From Arthrobacter methylotrophus (lineage in GTDB: Bacteria > Actinomycetota > Actinomycetes > Actinomycetales > Micrococcaceae): 64,000 nucleotides of DNA. Positions 1-7,824 of this stretch are shown in pieces. Both the position numbers and the translations under genes were made by a program. Below the pieces are notes generated by a model. It worked only from the letters and a program-made list of their open reading frames with translations, was not told where the DNA came from and did no database searches. Positions within the stretch are counted from its first letter, which is position 1, and the number at the start of each line of letters is the position of its first letter. The stretch is from positions 4,278,001 to 4,342,000 of the forward strand of contig NZ_BAABED010000001.1 of the NCBI RefSeq assembly GCF_039539965.1, written 5' to 3'.

Positions 1-288
1 GAGCTCCTCCAAGGCGGCGGCAGTGTCCGGCAGCGGTTGTTCAAGGTCGACGGCGGCCACCCGGGCCGCCATCTCGGCATGCCCGACGCCGGTGAACGGC
101 CGGGCAGTCCGCTGCACCTTGGTGGCGACCGCGTTGACCCCCTGCAGCACCTGGGCGACGTACCTCGGCGAATTTCGGGCATTGAAAAGCTGGTTGGTGG
201 CCGCAAGGGCCAGCTCCACGCTGGAGCCGAAATCCTTGTCCGGTTCAGTCCGGTCTTCGACACTGGCTTCGACACTGGGCGACGTCAC
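1..288 (-). CDS. Siderophore-type PLP-dependent decarboxylase, N-terminal part
   Basis: The first 96 codons of a minus-strand gene run off the left edge. The GTG start at 288 has AGGAAG just upstream and an in-frame TAG four codons before it, so it is the first possible start. The peptide contains LFNARNSPRY, PFTGVGHAEM and DLEQPLPDTAAALEEL. This matches the N-terminal region of DesA-like (lysine/diaminobutyrate) decarboxylases, which supply the diamine for hydroxamate siderophores. The PLP-binding core lies outside the window, so family and substrate are inferred from the N-terminus only. The iron-box-like sequence upstream (about 343-375) agrees with a siderophore role. Confidence 0.6.
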   Translation of the reverse strand, partial: MTSPSVEASVEDRTEPDKDFGSSVELALAATNQLFNARNSPRYVAQVLQGVNAVATKVQRTARPFTGVGHAEMAARVAAVDLEQPLPDTAAALEEL

Positions 289-342
289 GTCGGCTTCCTA
301 CTTTCAGGGTTGAGACACTGGGTTCGCTCCACAAGGAGACAA

Positions 343-375
343 AGGCAAGCCTTACTTAGGTTTACCTTTTCGTCA
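343..375. promoter_or_regulatory. Iron-box-like (DtxR/IdeR) operator upstream of the decarboxylase
   Basis: The stretch contains AGGCAAGCCTTACTTAGG running into TTAGGTTTACCT. It partly matches the actinobacterial iron box (TTAGGTTAGGCTAACCTAA), with about 11 of 19 positions by eye in the best register. It lies 55-90 bp upstream of the GTG start at 288. Function is inferred from the match and from the siderophore-type gene it precedes. Confidence 0.4.
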
Positions 376-710
376 AACTTTTGTGTTGTTATTCACCGAA
401 AGATGAGGGTTGTTTGCATGTGACTGGAATTCGCGGGCCAGAAGGGCTAATTTAGCCACTTCAACGCGGCCTCACGCCAGGTAGCCTCGGCGGAGTGCGC
501 ACGGTAGCGTGCCCCTCAAGTGCGCGGCGTACGCCTCACCGAAACCGATCCTCCCCCGCGGCCGATCGCCGGCGCCCGCCGCGGCCCGCTTGAAGACTCG
601 GGAGGCTTGCCGGGGTACGGGGAGATCCTGGACGTCCTCCCCGACTCCGCCGACCCGAATCAGTCGAAGTGTCGGAATGGATCGCCGGGGGTCCCCCGCG
701 TCTAGCGCTT

Positions 711-881
711 CTAGATGTCCCGCCGAGGTCCCATGGCGAGCACCAGGACGATCAGTTGGGCGTCCCGGATCTCATCGATGATCCGGTAATCTCCGGTGCG
801 GACACACCAGTCACCGCTGCTGCCGGAGAGTTTCTTTACTTCCGGCGGACGTGGCGTTTCGGCAAGGAGCTCCATTGCGGC
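711..881 (-). pseudogene. RelE/ParE-family toxin, 3' remnant
   Basis: Reading leftwards from 881, 56 codons give AAMELLAETPRPPEVKKLSG followed by DWCVRTGDYRIIDEI and end in GPRRDI and a stop. This is the characteristic C-terminal two thirds of a RelE/ParE mRNA-interferase/gyrase-toxin fold. A TAG codon directly precedes the first Ala, the normal N-terminal strand and helix are missing, and no antitoxin gene is visible. It is a decayed fragment. Confidence 0.55.
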
Positions 882-901
882 CTAGATCCGCCACTGAACA
901 A

Positions 902-960
902 TGGATCGGGTACCTGCGGGTGAGCACGTTGGACCAACCGGCACAACCGGCCTGCCGAAC
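902..960 (+). pseudogene. Serine recombinase (resolvase/invertase) N-terminal fragment
   Basis: Codons from 902 read WIGYLRVSTLDQ, the catalytic N-terminal motif of small serine recombinases (usual form IGYxRVSTxDQ, the Ser being the nucleophile). After the motif the frame continues as sequence with no similarity I recognise. It abuts the truncated RelE-like fragment on the other strand. Together they look like the scar of a lost plasmid or transposon segment. Confidence 0.5.
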
Positions 961-1126
961 CGACAACGCTAGTTTGATCGAATGTCCATTATTGGCGTTG
1001 AAATACGGGATTTCAGCAGCTGGAAGCCCCCATGTATTGGCGAGTCTTATGGTGCCGCTGCCAAAAGCAAATCCACGCAGACAGCCTCGGGGCGAAAGCG
1101 TCCCGCCGGTCCAAAAGTGTAGTAAT

Positions 1127-1240
1127 AACCGTCAGAAATCAGTGTTTCGCCTACCCGTTTGATTCGGGATTATGGGTATCAATAGAAGCATCCGTTCGGC
1201 CGTTACGGGCCGGTGAGCCAATCGAAAGGGATTAATCGTG
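1127..1240 (+). promoter_or_regulatory. Shared leader/promoter of tkt (same as upstream of hxlB)
   Basis: From the AACCGTCAGAAA block at 1127 to the GTG start at 1238 this leader aligns nearly end to end with 10267-10381 before hxlB. Shared blocks include AACCGTCAGAAA, TATCAAT, ATTCGGCC/GTTCGGCC, CCAATCGAAAGGGA/CGAATCGAAGGGAC, and the start region AATCGTGAATCCGACAGC. At 1197-1212 there is a dyad, CGGCC-GTTACG-GGCCG, with the hxlB counterpart at 10338-10354. Equal distance to both starts suggests a common promoter/operator for formaldehyde-assimilation genes. Confidence 0.6.
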
Positions 1241-3394
1241 AATCCGACAGCAAATGCGGTGCGTGGCTTGTTAGATCCTGAGGCAGGGACCCTTGACTGG
1301 ACGTCCGAGGACCGGCTTGCGGTGGATACCGCCCGGGTTTTGGCTGCTGATGCGGTGGAGAAGGTCGGTAATGGTCATCCGGGCACGGCGATGAGCTTGG
1401 CGCCGGCTGCGTATCTTCTTTTCCAGAAGTTGATGCGTCATGACCCGCGTGATCCTGCTTGGCTGGGTCGTGACCGGTTCATTCTGTCTCCGGGGCACTC
1501 GTCGTTGACTTTGTATATTCAGTTGTTTCTTTCCGGTTATGGTCTGGAGCTGGATGATCTTAAGGCGTTGCGTACGTGGGGTTCGTTGACTCCGGGGCAC
1601 CCGGAATACAAGCACACCGCGGGTGTGGAGATCACTACGGGTCCGTTGGGTCAGGGTCTGGCGTCCTCGGTGGGCTTTGCGTATTCCCAGCGCCGGATGC
1701 GGGGTTTGTTCGATGCCGATGCTCCTGCCGGTGAGAGCCCGTTCGACCACACGATCTGGGTCATTGCTTCCGACGGCGACCTCCAGGAAGGCGTGACTTC
1801 GGAGGCTTCTTCCCTGGCCGGGCACCAGGAGCTGGGCAATCTTGTGGTGGTTTACGACGAGAACCACATCTCCATCGAGGACGACACCGACATCGCGTTC
1901 ACCGAGGACGTGCTCAAGCGTTACGAGGCGTATGGCTGGCACACGCAGCGGGTGGACTGGACCCGGACCGGCGAATACGTCGAGGATGTCCAGGAGCTGT
2001 ACTCGGCTTTGCTGGCCGCGAAGGCGGAGACTTCCAAGCCCTCGATCATTTCGCTGCGGACCATTATCGGTTACCCGGCGCCGAAGAAGCAGAACACGGG
2101 CAAGATCCACGGTTCGGCCCTGGGTGCCGAGGAAGTCGCGGCCCTGAAGGAGGTTCTGGGCTTTGACCCGGCCAGGTCCTTCGAGGTTGACCAGGACGTC
2201 CTGGCACACGCCCGTAAGGTTGTTGAGCGCGGCGCGGCTGTTCGTGGGCAGTGGGATGAGGCTTTCAGTGCGTGGCAGACCGCGAACCCCGAGGGTGCTG
2301 CGTTGCTGGAGCGGATCGAGGCTAAGAAGCTTCCGGTCGGGCTCGATGCCGCGCTGCCGGTGTTCGAAGCGGGCAAGGATGTCTCGACCCGGGCCGCGTC
2401 CGGGAAGGTCCTGAACGCGATCGGTCCGGTTCTTCCGGAGCTGTGGGGCGGTTCGGCGGACCTTGCCGAGTCCAACAACACCACGATCGAGGGTTCGCCG
2501 TCGTTCATTCCGGCTTCCCGTTCCACGGGAGCGTGGAAGGGCAACCCGTACGGGCGGGTGCTGCACTTCGGTATCCGCGAGCATGCTGCGGCCTCGATCG
2601 TGAACGGCATCTCCCTGCATGGCCGGACGCGGGCGTTCTCGGGTACGTTCCTGATCTTCTCCGATTACCAGAAGCCGGCGATCCGTCTCGGTGCCCTGAT
2701 GGGTGTCCCGTCGATCTATGTGTGGTCCCATGATTCGATCGGTCTGGGCGAGGACGGCCCGACCCACCAGCCGGTGGAACAGCTCGCTACCCTGCGCGCT
2801 ATTCCGGGCCTGGACGTGGTCCGTCCCGGTGACGCGAACGAGGTGGGTGTAGCGTGGAAGACCATGTTGGAGAACCACGAGAACCCGGCCGGTATCGTGT
2901 TGACCCGTCAGAACATCCCCACCTATGCCCGCGGCGAAGGAGCCGCGAACGGTGACACGTTCGGCTCCCCGGCCGGGGTCGCGAAGGGCGGGTACGTCCT
3001 GGCCGAGGCATCCAGGGATGGTGCCACGGTCCCGGCGCAGGTGCTGCTGATCGCCACGGGTTCGGAGGTCCAGCTCGCTGTGAAGGCCCGCGAAGCGCTT
3101 CAGGGCGAGGGTATCGCTGCCCGTGTTGTCTCCATGCCGTGTGTGGAGTGGTTCAACAAGCAGGACGCCGCGTACCGTGAGTCGGTGCTCCCGGCCGCTG
3201 TGAAGGCCCGTGTCTCGGTCGAGGCAGGCCTTGCCCTGGGCTGGAAGGAATTCGTCGGTGACGCCGGCCGTTCCGTCAGCCTGGAGCACTTCGGTGCCTC
3301 GGCGGACTACCAGCGCCTGTTCCAGGAGTTCGGCATCACGGCAGAAGCAGTCGCTGCCGCCGCGAAGGACTCCCTCGCCGCGGCAGGCAACTAA
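1238..3394 (+). CDS. tkt: Transketolase
   Basis: 718 aa, normal full length. It is a thiamine-diphosphate enzyme that moves two-carbon ketol units between sugar phosphates, and here it regenerates ribulose 5-phosphate for the RuMP cycle. Visible features: N-terminal signature with [11 protein letters not shown] (residues 44-54), the ThDP/Mg motif SDGDLQEG (178-185) with N209, the catalytic glutamate E448 in HFGIREHA, and the second signature [15 protein letters not shown] (about 498-512). The GTG at 1238 is chosen because GAAAGGG sits 7 nt upstream and because the following codons (NPTANA) are repeated at the start of hxlB. tal, rpe and rpiB follow. Confidence 0.95.
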   Translation: MNPTANAVRGLLDPEAGTLDWTSEDRLAVDTARVLAADAVEKVGNGHPGTAMSLAPAAYLLFQKLMRHDPRDPAWLGRDRFILSPGHSSLTLYIQLFLSGYGLELDDLKALRTWGSLTPGHPEYKHTAGVEITTGPLGQGLASSVGFAYSQRRMRGLFDADAPAGESPFDHTIWVIASDGDLQEGVTSEASSLAGHQELGNLVVVYDENHISIEDDTDIAFTEDVLKRYEAYGWHTQRVDWTRTGEYVEDVQELYSALLAAKAETSKPSIISLRTIIGYPAPKKQNTGKIHGSALGAEEVAALKEVLGFDPARSFEVDQDVLAHARKVVERGAAVRGQWDEAFSAWQTANPEGAALLERIEAKKLPVGLDAALPVFEAGKDVSTRAASGKVLNAIGPVLPELWGGSADLAESNNTTIEGSPSFIPASRSTGAWKGNPYGRVLHFGIREHAAASIVNGISLHGRTRAFSGTFLIFSDYQKPAIRLGALMGVPSIYVWSHDSIGLGEDGPTHQPVEQLATLRAIPGLDVVRPGDANEVGVAWKTMLENHENPAGIVLTRQNIPTYARGEGAANGDTFGSPAGVAKGGYVLAEASRDGATVPAQVLLIATGSEVQLAVKAREALQGEGIAARVVSMPCVEWFNKQDAAYRESVLPAAVKARVSVEAGLALGWKEFVGDAGRSVSLEHFGASADYQRLFQEFGITAEAVAAAAKDSLAAAGN

Positions 3395-3417
3395 CACCCC
3401 CCCACTGCACGGCGTCC

Positions 3418-3454
3418 GGCGCCGCGGAGTGCCCGAAAGGCATTCCGCGGCGCC
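3418..3454 (+). terminator. 16-bp hairpin between tkt and tal
   Basis: GGCGCCGCGGAGTGCC pairs with GGCATTCCGCGGCGCC (one G-T wobble) around loop CGAAA. No T-run follows, so it may be an mRNA-processing or attenuating structure rather than a full intrinsic terminator. tal starts 42 bp downstream. Confidence 0.6.
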
Positions 3455-3495
3455 ATCGCAAGCTGCCATCAATTTCGAAGGAAGAAACAGAAGCC

Positions 3496-4617
3496 ATGAC
3501 CGATGCAACACCCACCGCACAGCTTTCCGCCGCCGGCGTGTCCATCTGGTTGGATGACCTTTCACGGGAACGTCTTTCCAGCGGTAGCCTGCAGAAGCTC
3601 ATCGACGAGAAGAACGTTGTCGGTGTGACCACCAACCCGTCGATTTTCCAGGCCGCGATCACTTCCGGCAGCGACTACGACGCCGTGATCGCCGGGCTCG
3701 CCGCGAAGGGCGCCGGCGTCGAGGAGACGATCTTCGAGATCACCACCACCGATGTTGCCGATGCCTGCGATCTGTTCGCCCCGGTCGCCGCCGCGACCAA
3801 GGGCGTGGACGGCCGGGTCTCCATCGAGGTGGATCCCCGCCTGGCGTGGGACACCGAAGGCACCATCGCCGAGGCCAAGGAGCTTTACAAGAAGGTCGAG
3901 AAGGACAATGTCCTGATCAAGATCCCGGCAACCCTGGAAGGCCTCCAGGCCATCACCGCGGTCCTGGCCGAGGGCATCAGCGTCAACGTGACCCTGATCT
4001 TCTCCCTGGAACGCTACCGGGCCGTCATCAACGCTTTCCAGTCCGGCCTGAAGCTGGCGAAGGAAAACGGGTACGATCTCTCCCGGATCCACTCCGTGGC
4101 GTCCTTCTTCGTCTCCCGCGTGGATTCCGAGATCGACAAGCGCCTGGACGCCCTGGGCACCGAGGAAGCCAAGGCCCTCAAGGGCAAGGCAGGCGTGGCC
4201 AACGCCCGGCTCGCGTACCAGGTCTACGAAGAGCTGTTCTCCACCGAACGCTGGGCCGTCCTGGCCGAAGCCGGTGCGCTCCCGCAGCGTCCGCTGTGGG
4301 CCTCCACGGGTGTGAAGGACCCGGCCTACCCCGACACCCTGTACGTGACCGGGCTGGTCGCCGCCGACGTCGTGAACACCATGCCGGAAAAGACCCTCGA
4401 TGCGACCTTCGATCACGGCGTGGTCACCGGGGACACCATCACGGGCACCTACGAGGAAGCAAACAGCGTCCTGAACGCACTGGAGGGCCTGGGTATTTCC
4501 TACAACGACGTCGTCGCCCAGCTGGAGTCCGAGGGCCTGGAGAAGTTCGTGGCCAGCTGGAAGGAACTCCTGGCCGACGTCGAAGGCGCCCTCGCCGCCG
4601 CCCGGAAGGCCGACTGA
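3496..4617 (+). CDS. tal: Transaldolase
   Basis: 373 aa, the long transaldolase type common in actinobacteria. It transfers dihydroxyacetone units between fructose 6-phosphate and erythrose 4-phosphate, giving the transaldolase variant of RuMP rearrangement. Visible: signature VTTNPSIF (44-51), the Schiff-base lysine K142 in NVLIKIPAT, and the [12 protein letters not shown] region. The ATG is preceded by GAAGGAAG. It lies about 100 bp after tkt, separated by a strong hairpin, so co-transcription with partial attenuation is likely. Confidence 0.94.
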   Translation: MTDATPTAQLSAAGVSIWLDDLSRERLSSGSLQKLIDEKNVVGVTTNPSIFQAAITSGSDYDAVIAGLAAKGAGVEETIFEITTTDVADACDLFAPVAAATKGVDGRVSIEVDPRLAWDTEGTIAEAKELYKKVEKDNVLIKIPATLEGLQAITAVLAEGISVNVTLIFSLERYRAVINAFQSGLKLAKENGYDLSRIHSVASFFVSRVDSEIDKRLDALGTEEAKALKGKAGVANARLAYQVYEELFSTERWAVLAEAGALPQRPLWASTGVKDPAYPDTLYVTGLVAADVVNTMPEKTLDATFDHGVVTGDTITGTYEEANSVLNALEGLGISYNDVVAQLESEGLEKFVASWKELLADVEGALAAARKAD

Positions 4618-4664
4618 CCGGCGGGTGTCGTTCAGGCGCTGCTGCGCCCGCCGCCCCGCCCCGA

Positions 4665-4694
4665 GGCATGGAGACTCTTCGGAGTCTCCATGCC
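4665..4694 (+). terminator. Perfect 13-bp UUCG-tetraloop hairpin between tal and rpe
   Basis: GGCATGGAGACTC pairs perfectly with GAGTCTCCATGCC around TTCG, a C(UUCG)G super-stable tetraloop. There is no T-tract afterwards. It lies 48 bp after tal and 41 bp before rpe and could protect the upstream mRNA 3' end or attenuate the operon. Confidence 0.7.
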
Positions 4695-4734
4695 CTCATC
4701 TGCAAGCTCTGACCGCTACCGAAAGGCAGACACC

Positions 4735-5445
4735 ATGTCCAGTTCACCCCGGAATTGCTGTATCAACCCCAGCATCCTCTCGGCTGACTTCGTCAACCTC
4801 GAAGCCGAGCTTGCCCGCATCGGCAACGCCGATGCCGTTCACGTGGATGTCATGGACAACCACTTCGTGCCGAACCTCACGATCGGGCTGCCCGTCGTGG
4901 AGCGGCTGCAAAAAGTCAGTCCCGTTCCGCTGGATGCCCACTTGATGATTTCCAATGTCGACCGTTGGGCGCCCCAGTTCGCCGACGCCGGCCTGCACTC
5001 GGTCACGTTCCACGTCGAGGCGTCCGATGCCCCCATCAAACTCGCCCGTGAGCTACGCGCACGAGGAGCCAAGGCAGGCATGGCACTGCGCCCGGCCACC
5101 CCGGTCGAACCGTACCTGGACATGCTCCCCGAACTGGACATGCTGCTGATCATGACCGTAGAACCTGGTTTCGGCGGCCAGGCATTCCTGGACGTCATGC
5201 TCCCCAAGATCCGCCGCGCCCGCGCCGCGGTCGAGGGCTCCGGGGTGAACGTCGCCATCCAAGTTGATGGCGGCATCACCGAGGAAACCATCACCCGCGC
5301 CGCCGAGGCCGGCGCCAACGTCTTCGTGGCCGGATCAGCCGTCTACGGCAAACCCTCACCCGCCGACGCCATCGAGGCACTCCGGGCCAAGGGCCAACTC
5401 GCCTTCGCCTCCAAAACAACCACCCCCGAACCCCGGAAAGCCTGA
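4735..5445 (+). CDS. rpe: Ribulose-phosphate 3-epimerase
   Basis: 236 aa. It interconverts ribulose 5-phosphate and xylulose 5-phosphate. TIM-barrel family motifs are visible: [10 protein letters not shown] near the N-terminus, [29 protein letters not shown], and VDGGI followed by FVAGSAVYG. The ATG at 4735 has GAAAGGCAG 7 nt upstream. An in-frame ATG at 4690 falls inside the hairpin and is not used here. rpiB begins 10 nt after the stop, so the two are surely co-transcribed. Confidence 0.93.
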   Translation: MSSSPRNCCINPSILSADFVNLEAELARIGNADAVHVDVMDNHFVPNLTIGLPVVERLQKVSPVPLDAHLMISNVDRWAPQFADAGLHSVTFHVEASDAPIKLARELRARGAKAGMALRPATPVEPYLDMLPELDMLLIMTVEPGFGGQAFLDVMLPKIRRARAAVEGSGVNVAIQVDGGITEETITRAAEAGANVFVAGSAVYGKPSPADAIEALRAKGQLAFASKTTTPEPRKA

Positions 5446-5455
5446 AGGACAACCC

Positions 5456-5929
5456 ATGCGCGTTCACATCGCAACCGACCACGCAGGTATGGAACTAAGC
5501 TCGCACCTCATCACCACACTCTCCGCCCACGGCTACGAAATGGTGGACCACGGACCCGCAGCCTACGACGCCGAAGACGACTACCCGGCCTTCTGCATTA
5601 ACGCCGCTACTGCCGTCGTGGCCGACCAAGCCGCGGGCGTGGACGCCCTCGGCATAGTACTCGGCGGCTCAGGCAACGGCGAGCAAATCGCCGCGAACAA
5701 AGTCAAAGGCGTCCGCGCGGCCCTGGCCTGGAACCTGGACACCGCCAAACTCGCCCGCCAACACAACAACGCCAACGTCGTCGCAGTCGGCGGACGCCAA
5801 CACACAGTCCACGAAGCCACCGAACTGATCAAAGCATTCCTGACCGAACCATTCACCAACGCCGAACGCCACGAACGCCGCATCGGCCAGATCGCCACCT
5901 ACGAAACCACCGGCGAAATCACCAACTAA
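5456..5929 (+). CDS. rpiB: Ribose-5-phosphate isomerase B
   Basis: 157 aa RpiB/LacAB family isomerase of ribose 5-phosphate and ribulose 5-phosphate. N-terminal IATDHAGMELS and the family signature GSGNGEQIAANKVKGVRAA, followed by HNNANVVAVGGR, are clear. The ATG at 5456 has GAAGGAC 5 nt upstream. It is the last gene of the tkt-tal-rpe-rpiB set. Its 3' flank is decayed DNA. Confidence 0.92.
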   Translation: MRVHIATDHAGMELSSHLITTLSAHGYEMVDHGPAAYDAEDDYPAFCINAATAVVADQAAGVDALGIVLGGSGNGEQIAANKVKGVRAALAWNLDTAKLARQHNNANVVAVGGRQHTVHEATELIKAFLTEPFTNAERHERRIGQIATYETTGEITN

Positions 5930-6107
5930 ACCAGCGCTCCACCCAGGGACCCGGTGCGGGTTCCGCCAAAGCGGAATGGATTCTGGGCAGGCCGAGAGTA
6001 GGAACTCAACGGCACCCGACTTTCTACGCACCCAGAACCGTATCGACGCGATCCTCGCAGTGAGTGGAGAGGGCACCCTAACTACAGCCCCGCATCGCAG
6101 AAGAGGC

Positions 6108-6292
6108 TGAAATAGGCACGGTCGGTGGCGAGGAAGCCGGCGTCGACCTTCGGCAACGTCCACGGCTTCTACAAGCCGGGCAACGGCAAGGACAAGCCGT
6201 TTGATCTGGTGCTCCACAGCGGCTCGGGTTCCACCGTGCAGGAGATCGCGGAAGCCGCAAAGCATCTCGGCTCGGTAGGCAAGACCTTCTAA
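6108..6292 (+). pseudogene. Class II fructose-bisphosphate aldolase relic
   Basis: 6108-6147 encodes AEIGTVGGEEAGVD. After a change of frame, 6146-6292 encodes TFGNVHGFYKPGN, then KPFDLVLHSGSGST and a short tail to TAA. Both pieces are core motifs of class II aldolase (the VGGEEDGV loop; the FGNVHGVYKPGN segment; the HGGSGS phosphate-binding loop), but the intervening regions are deleted and the frame is broken. The relic is followed by a DUF3151-like start, the usual actinobacterial gene order. Aldolase would be needed for the FBP variant of RuMP cleavage, so an intact copy must be elsewhere. Confidence 0.65.
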
Positions 6293-6375
6293 TGTCCGAC
6301 AAATTCCACAAGAACCTGATGGGTCCCGAACCGACTCTCCTGCCCGCCGAAACCAAAGTCCGCAAGGTGGCATAG
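6292..6375 (+). pseudogene. DUF3151-like gene, N-terminal relic
   Basis: A 27-codon ORF overlapping the aldolase-relic stop (TAATG) reads MSDKFHKNLMGPEPTLLPAE and stops soon after. This resembles the start of DUF3151 proteins, which commonly follow fba in actinobacteria. It is truncated to about one fifth of normal length. Assignment rests on this N-terminal motif and context. Confidence 0.5.
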
Positions 6376-6560
6376 TCGTCGGCGGACCCGTGTACGGTGA
6401 CCAGGTCGGCACCGGCTTTGAAGGCGATGTCGGCTTCTAGTTCTTGGCATCCATGGTCTTGAGGTCGGCGAGGACGATCTTGTCCGGGTGCGCCGCCTTG
6501 ACGCCGGTGACGGCGGAGAACCCGGCGGCCTCGATCAGGGGCACGATCACCGGAGGCAGG
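6372..6560 (-). pseudogene. Second 3-hexulose-6-phosphate synthase (hxlA) relic, middle part
   Basis: Minus-strand codons read PLIEAAGFSAVTGVKAAHPD, then KIVLADLKTMDAK, then after a single-base frameshift ELEADIAFKAGADLVTVHG and SADD. These align directly with residues 34-89 of the intact HxlA (11068-11691). The N-terminal codons of the same gene lie at about 7010-7084, separated by some 450 bp of foreign sequence. The 3' half is missing. Confidence 0.75.
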
Positions 6561-6758
6561 TTCAGCCTGCCGAGGAGGCGAGCAGTTCGGTCTTGCCGTG
6601 CTTCTGCTTGCGCTGGAGATCGTGGACTCGCTGGTTGCGGGGATCGGCGATGAGTGCCTTCTTCAAGCGGTTTCAAGCGGTCGCTGTGCATACGGTCCCG
6701 GCAGAGCTCAGTCCGCAACGCCTTCCCACGTGCGCTCAGCCATGCAATGTCCGTTCAC

Positions 6759-6905
6759 TCATGCCGCTTTGCCCTCCTCCACGAGTAGAAGCTGAGGTCT
6801 GCCTTCGAGGATTCCCAATACTTGAGGGACGTCGATCACGCCTGCGGCGAGCATGTTGCGGAGCAGGTACGCGGCTTGCGCGAGACGCCGCTCTGCCTCG
6901 TTCAT
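6759..6905 (-). CDS. Unknown 48-aa protein inside the interrupted hxlA copy
   Basis: Small ORF starting MNEAERRLAQAAYLLRNML and ending LLLVEEGKAA. Its ATG overlaps the stop of the preceding 60-codon ORF, and its own stop overlaps a further ATG, a tight packing typical of phage or mobile-element genes. I do not recognise a family. It could be a real small gene carried by the insertion that split hxlA, or chance coding. Confidence 0.3.
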   Translation of the reverse strand: MNEAERRLAQAAYLLRNMLAAGVIDVPQVLGILEGRPQLLLVEEGKAA

Positions 6906-7084
6906 GCCGCCACCTTCTTCGGGAGGCCGAAATGCGAATAGACGATCGTGGTGAGCGGTGTGAGGTAGCTCCGGGCCGTCTCGTGCGCCCAGATCCGGTC
7001 GTCAGCCGTGGCATAGGCCTCGCCGGCCAGTTCGAGGGCGTCGTCTTCGACGGTGACGAGATCCAAGGGAACTTGGAGTTTCAT
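6902..7084 (-). pseudogene. hxlA N-terminus fused to foreign sequence
   Basis: 60 codons. The first 22 or so (MKLQVPLDLVTVEDDALELA and two more) match the start of the intact HxlA (MKLQVAVDLLTTEDALELAG). The rest (AYATADDRIWAHETARSYL and on to KKVAA) is unrelated. The upstream leader (GCAGTTCCCTGCAGAAAGA) also matches that of hxlA at about 11038-11058. The join marks one edge of the sequence that disrupted this hxlA copy. Confidence 0.65.
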
Positions 7085-7824
7085 GATGTTGCTTCTTTCT
7101 GCAGGGAACTGCGGTTGGTGTGCATCCATCGTCCAGCCATTTGCGGGTAGGGGATACGCTAATTCAGGATGGTCAAAACTACCTTTTTGGGTGGGCCGCC
7201 TGGGTCGTCCAATTACGTGGGCTAAATGAATGAGCCCACAGCGCAAGACGACCGAGTCCGGGCTGTGGTGGCCGCTCCTTCGTTTCATTGCCCGGATCTC
7301 GGGCGCGGCGCTCTCGCGAATAGCCGGCCGGCGAACCAGCAGATCAGAGGCCAGTGCCGTACGGACCGGCAAAACGCCCACCGCCATCTGCTCCTTACCC
7401 TCGGCGCGGCGAATCAAATACGTTCTGGGTTCTTGACCCGAACTGCTCCCTGAGGCAGTCATGCCTTTCGCCAGCGGAAACGCACTGGTGATCTTCACGG
7501 AGGAGAGAACAGGTGGGATCGGCGTCGGGCAGCACAATTCCGGCGCCGTTGCCGCTGAGCTCCAGGAAGAACCGTTTGACCGGTGTCGGCTGAGGACTTG
7601 ATGAGGCATTCCGGATTCCACAGTTCTGTCCCCTGATTGGGAATAGGGTTTGTTCCCGGGACACAGGACGCCCTGCTGGCCGGGCTGAGAGAACACCCAT
7701 TGAGTTCGTATAGCGAAGGGATGTTGCGGATGACTATTCGACTGCTGCCTGGGCCATGCTCGAACGAGTCCGGGAGACCACGCCCCTGATCCAGCGCCTG
7801 GTCATTGCACTGGCCGGCCAGGTA
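7085..7824. other. Decayed intergenic region
   Basis: No intact gene seen. On the minus strand around 7290-7430 a frame reads RAEGKEQMAVGVLPVRTALA and later RRPAIRESAAPE, vaguely like the C-terminus of a LacI-type repressor. On the plus strand 7723-7815 reads STAAWAMLERVRETTPLIQ, which resembles the start of hydroxyethylthiazole kinase (ThiM). Both are weak, broken matches. Confidence 0.3.

Noticed and set aside
1271..3565. 764-codon open frame antisense to tkt
   Set aside because: It is the mirror of a high-GC gene with strong codon bias. No start signal and no recognisable domain; the sense frame is an unmistakable transketolase.
7290..7430. LacI-repressor C-terminal relic
   Set aside because: Only a short, loose resemblance (RAEGKEQ, RESAAPE); too weak to list as a gene relic.
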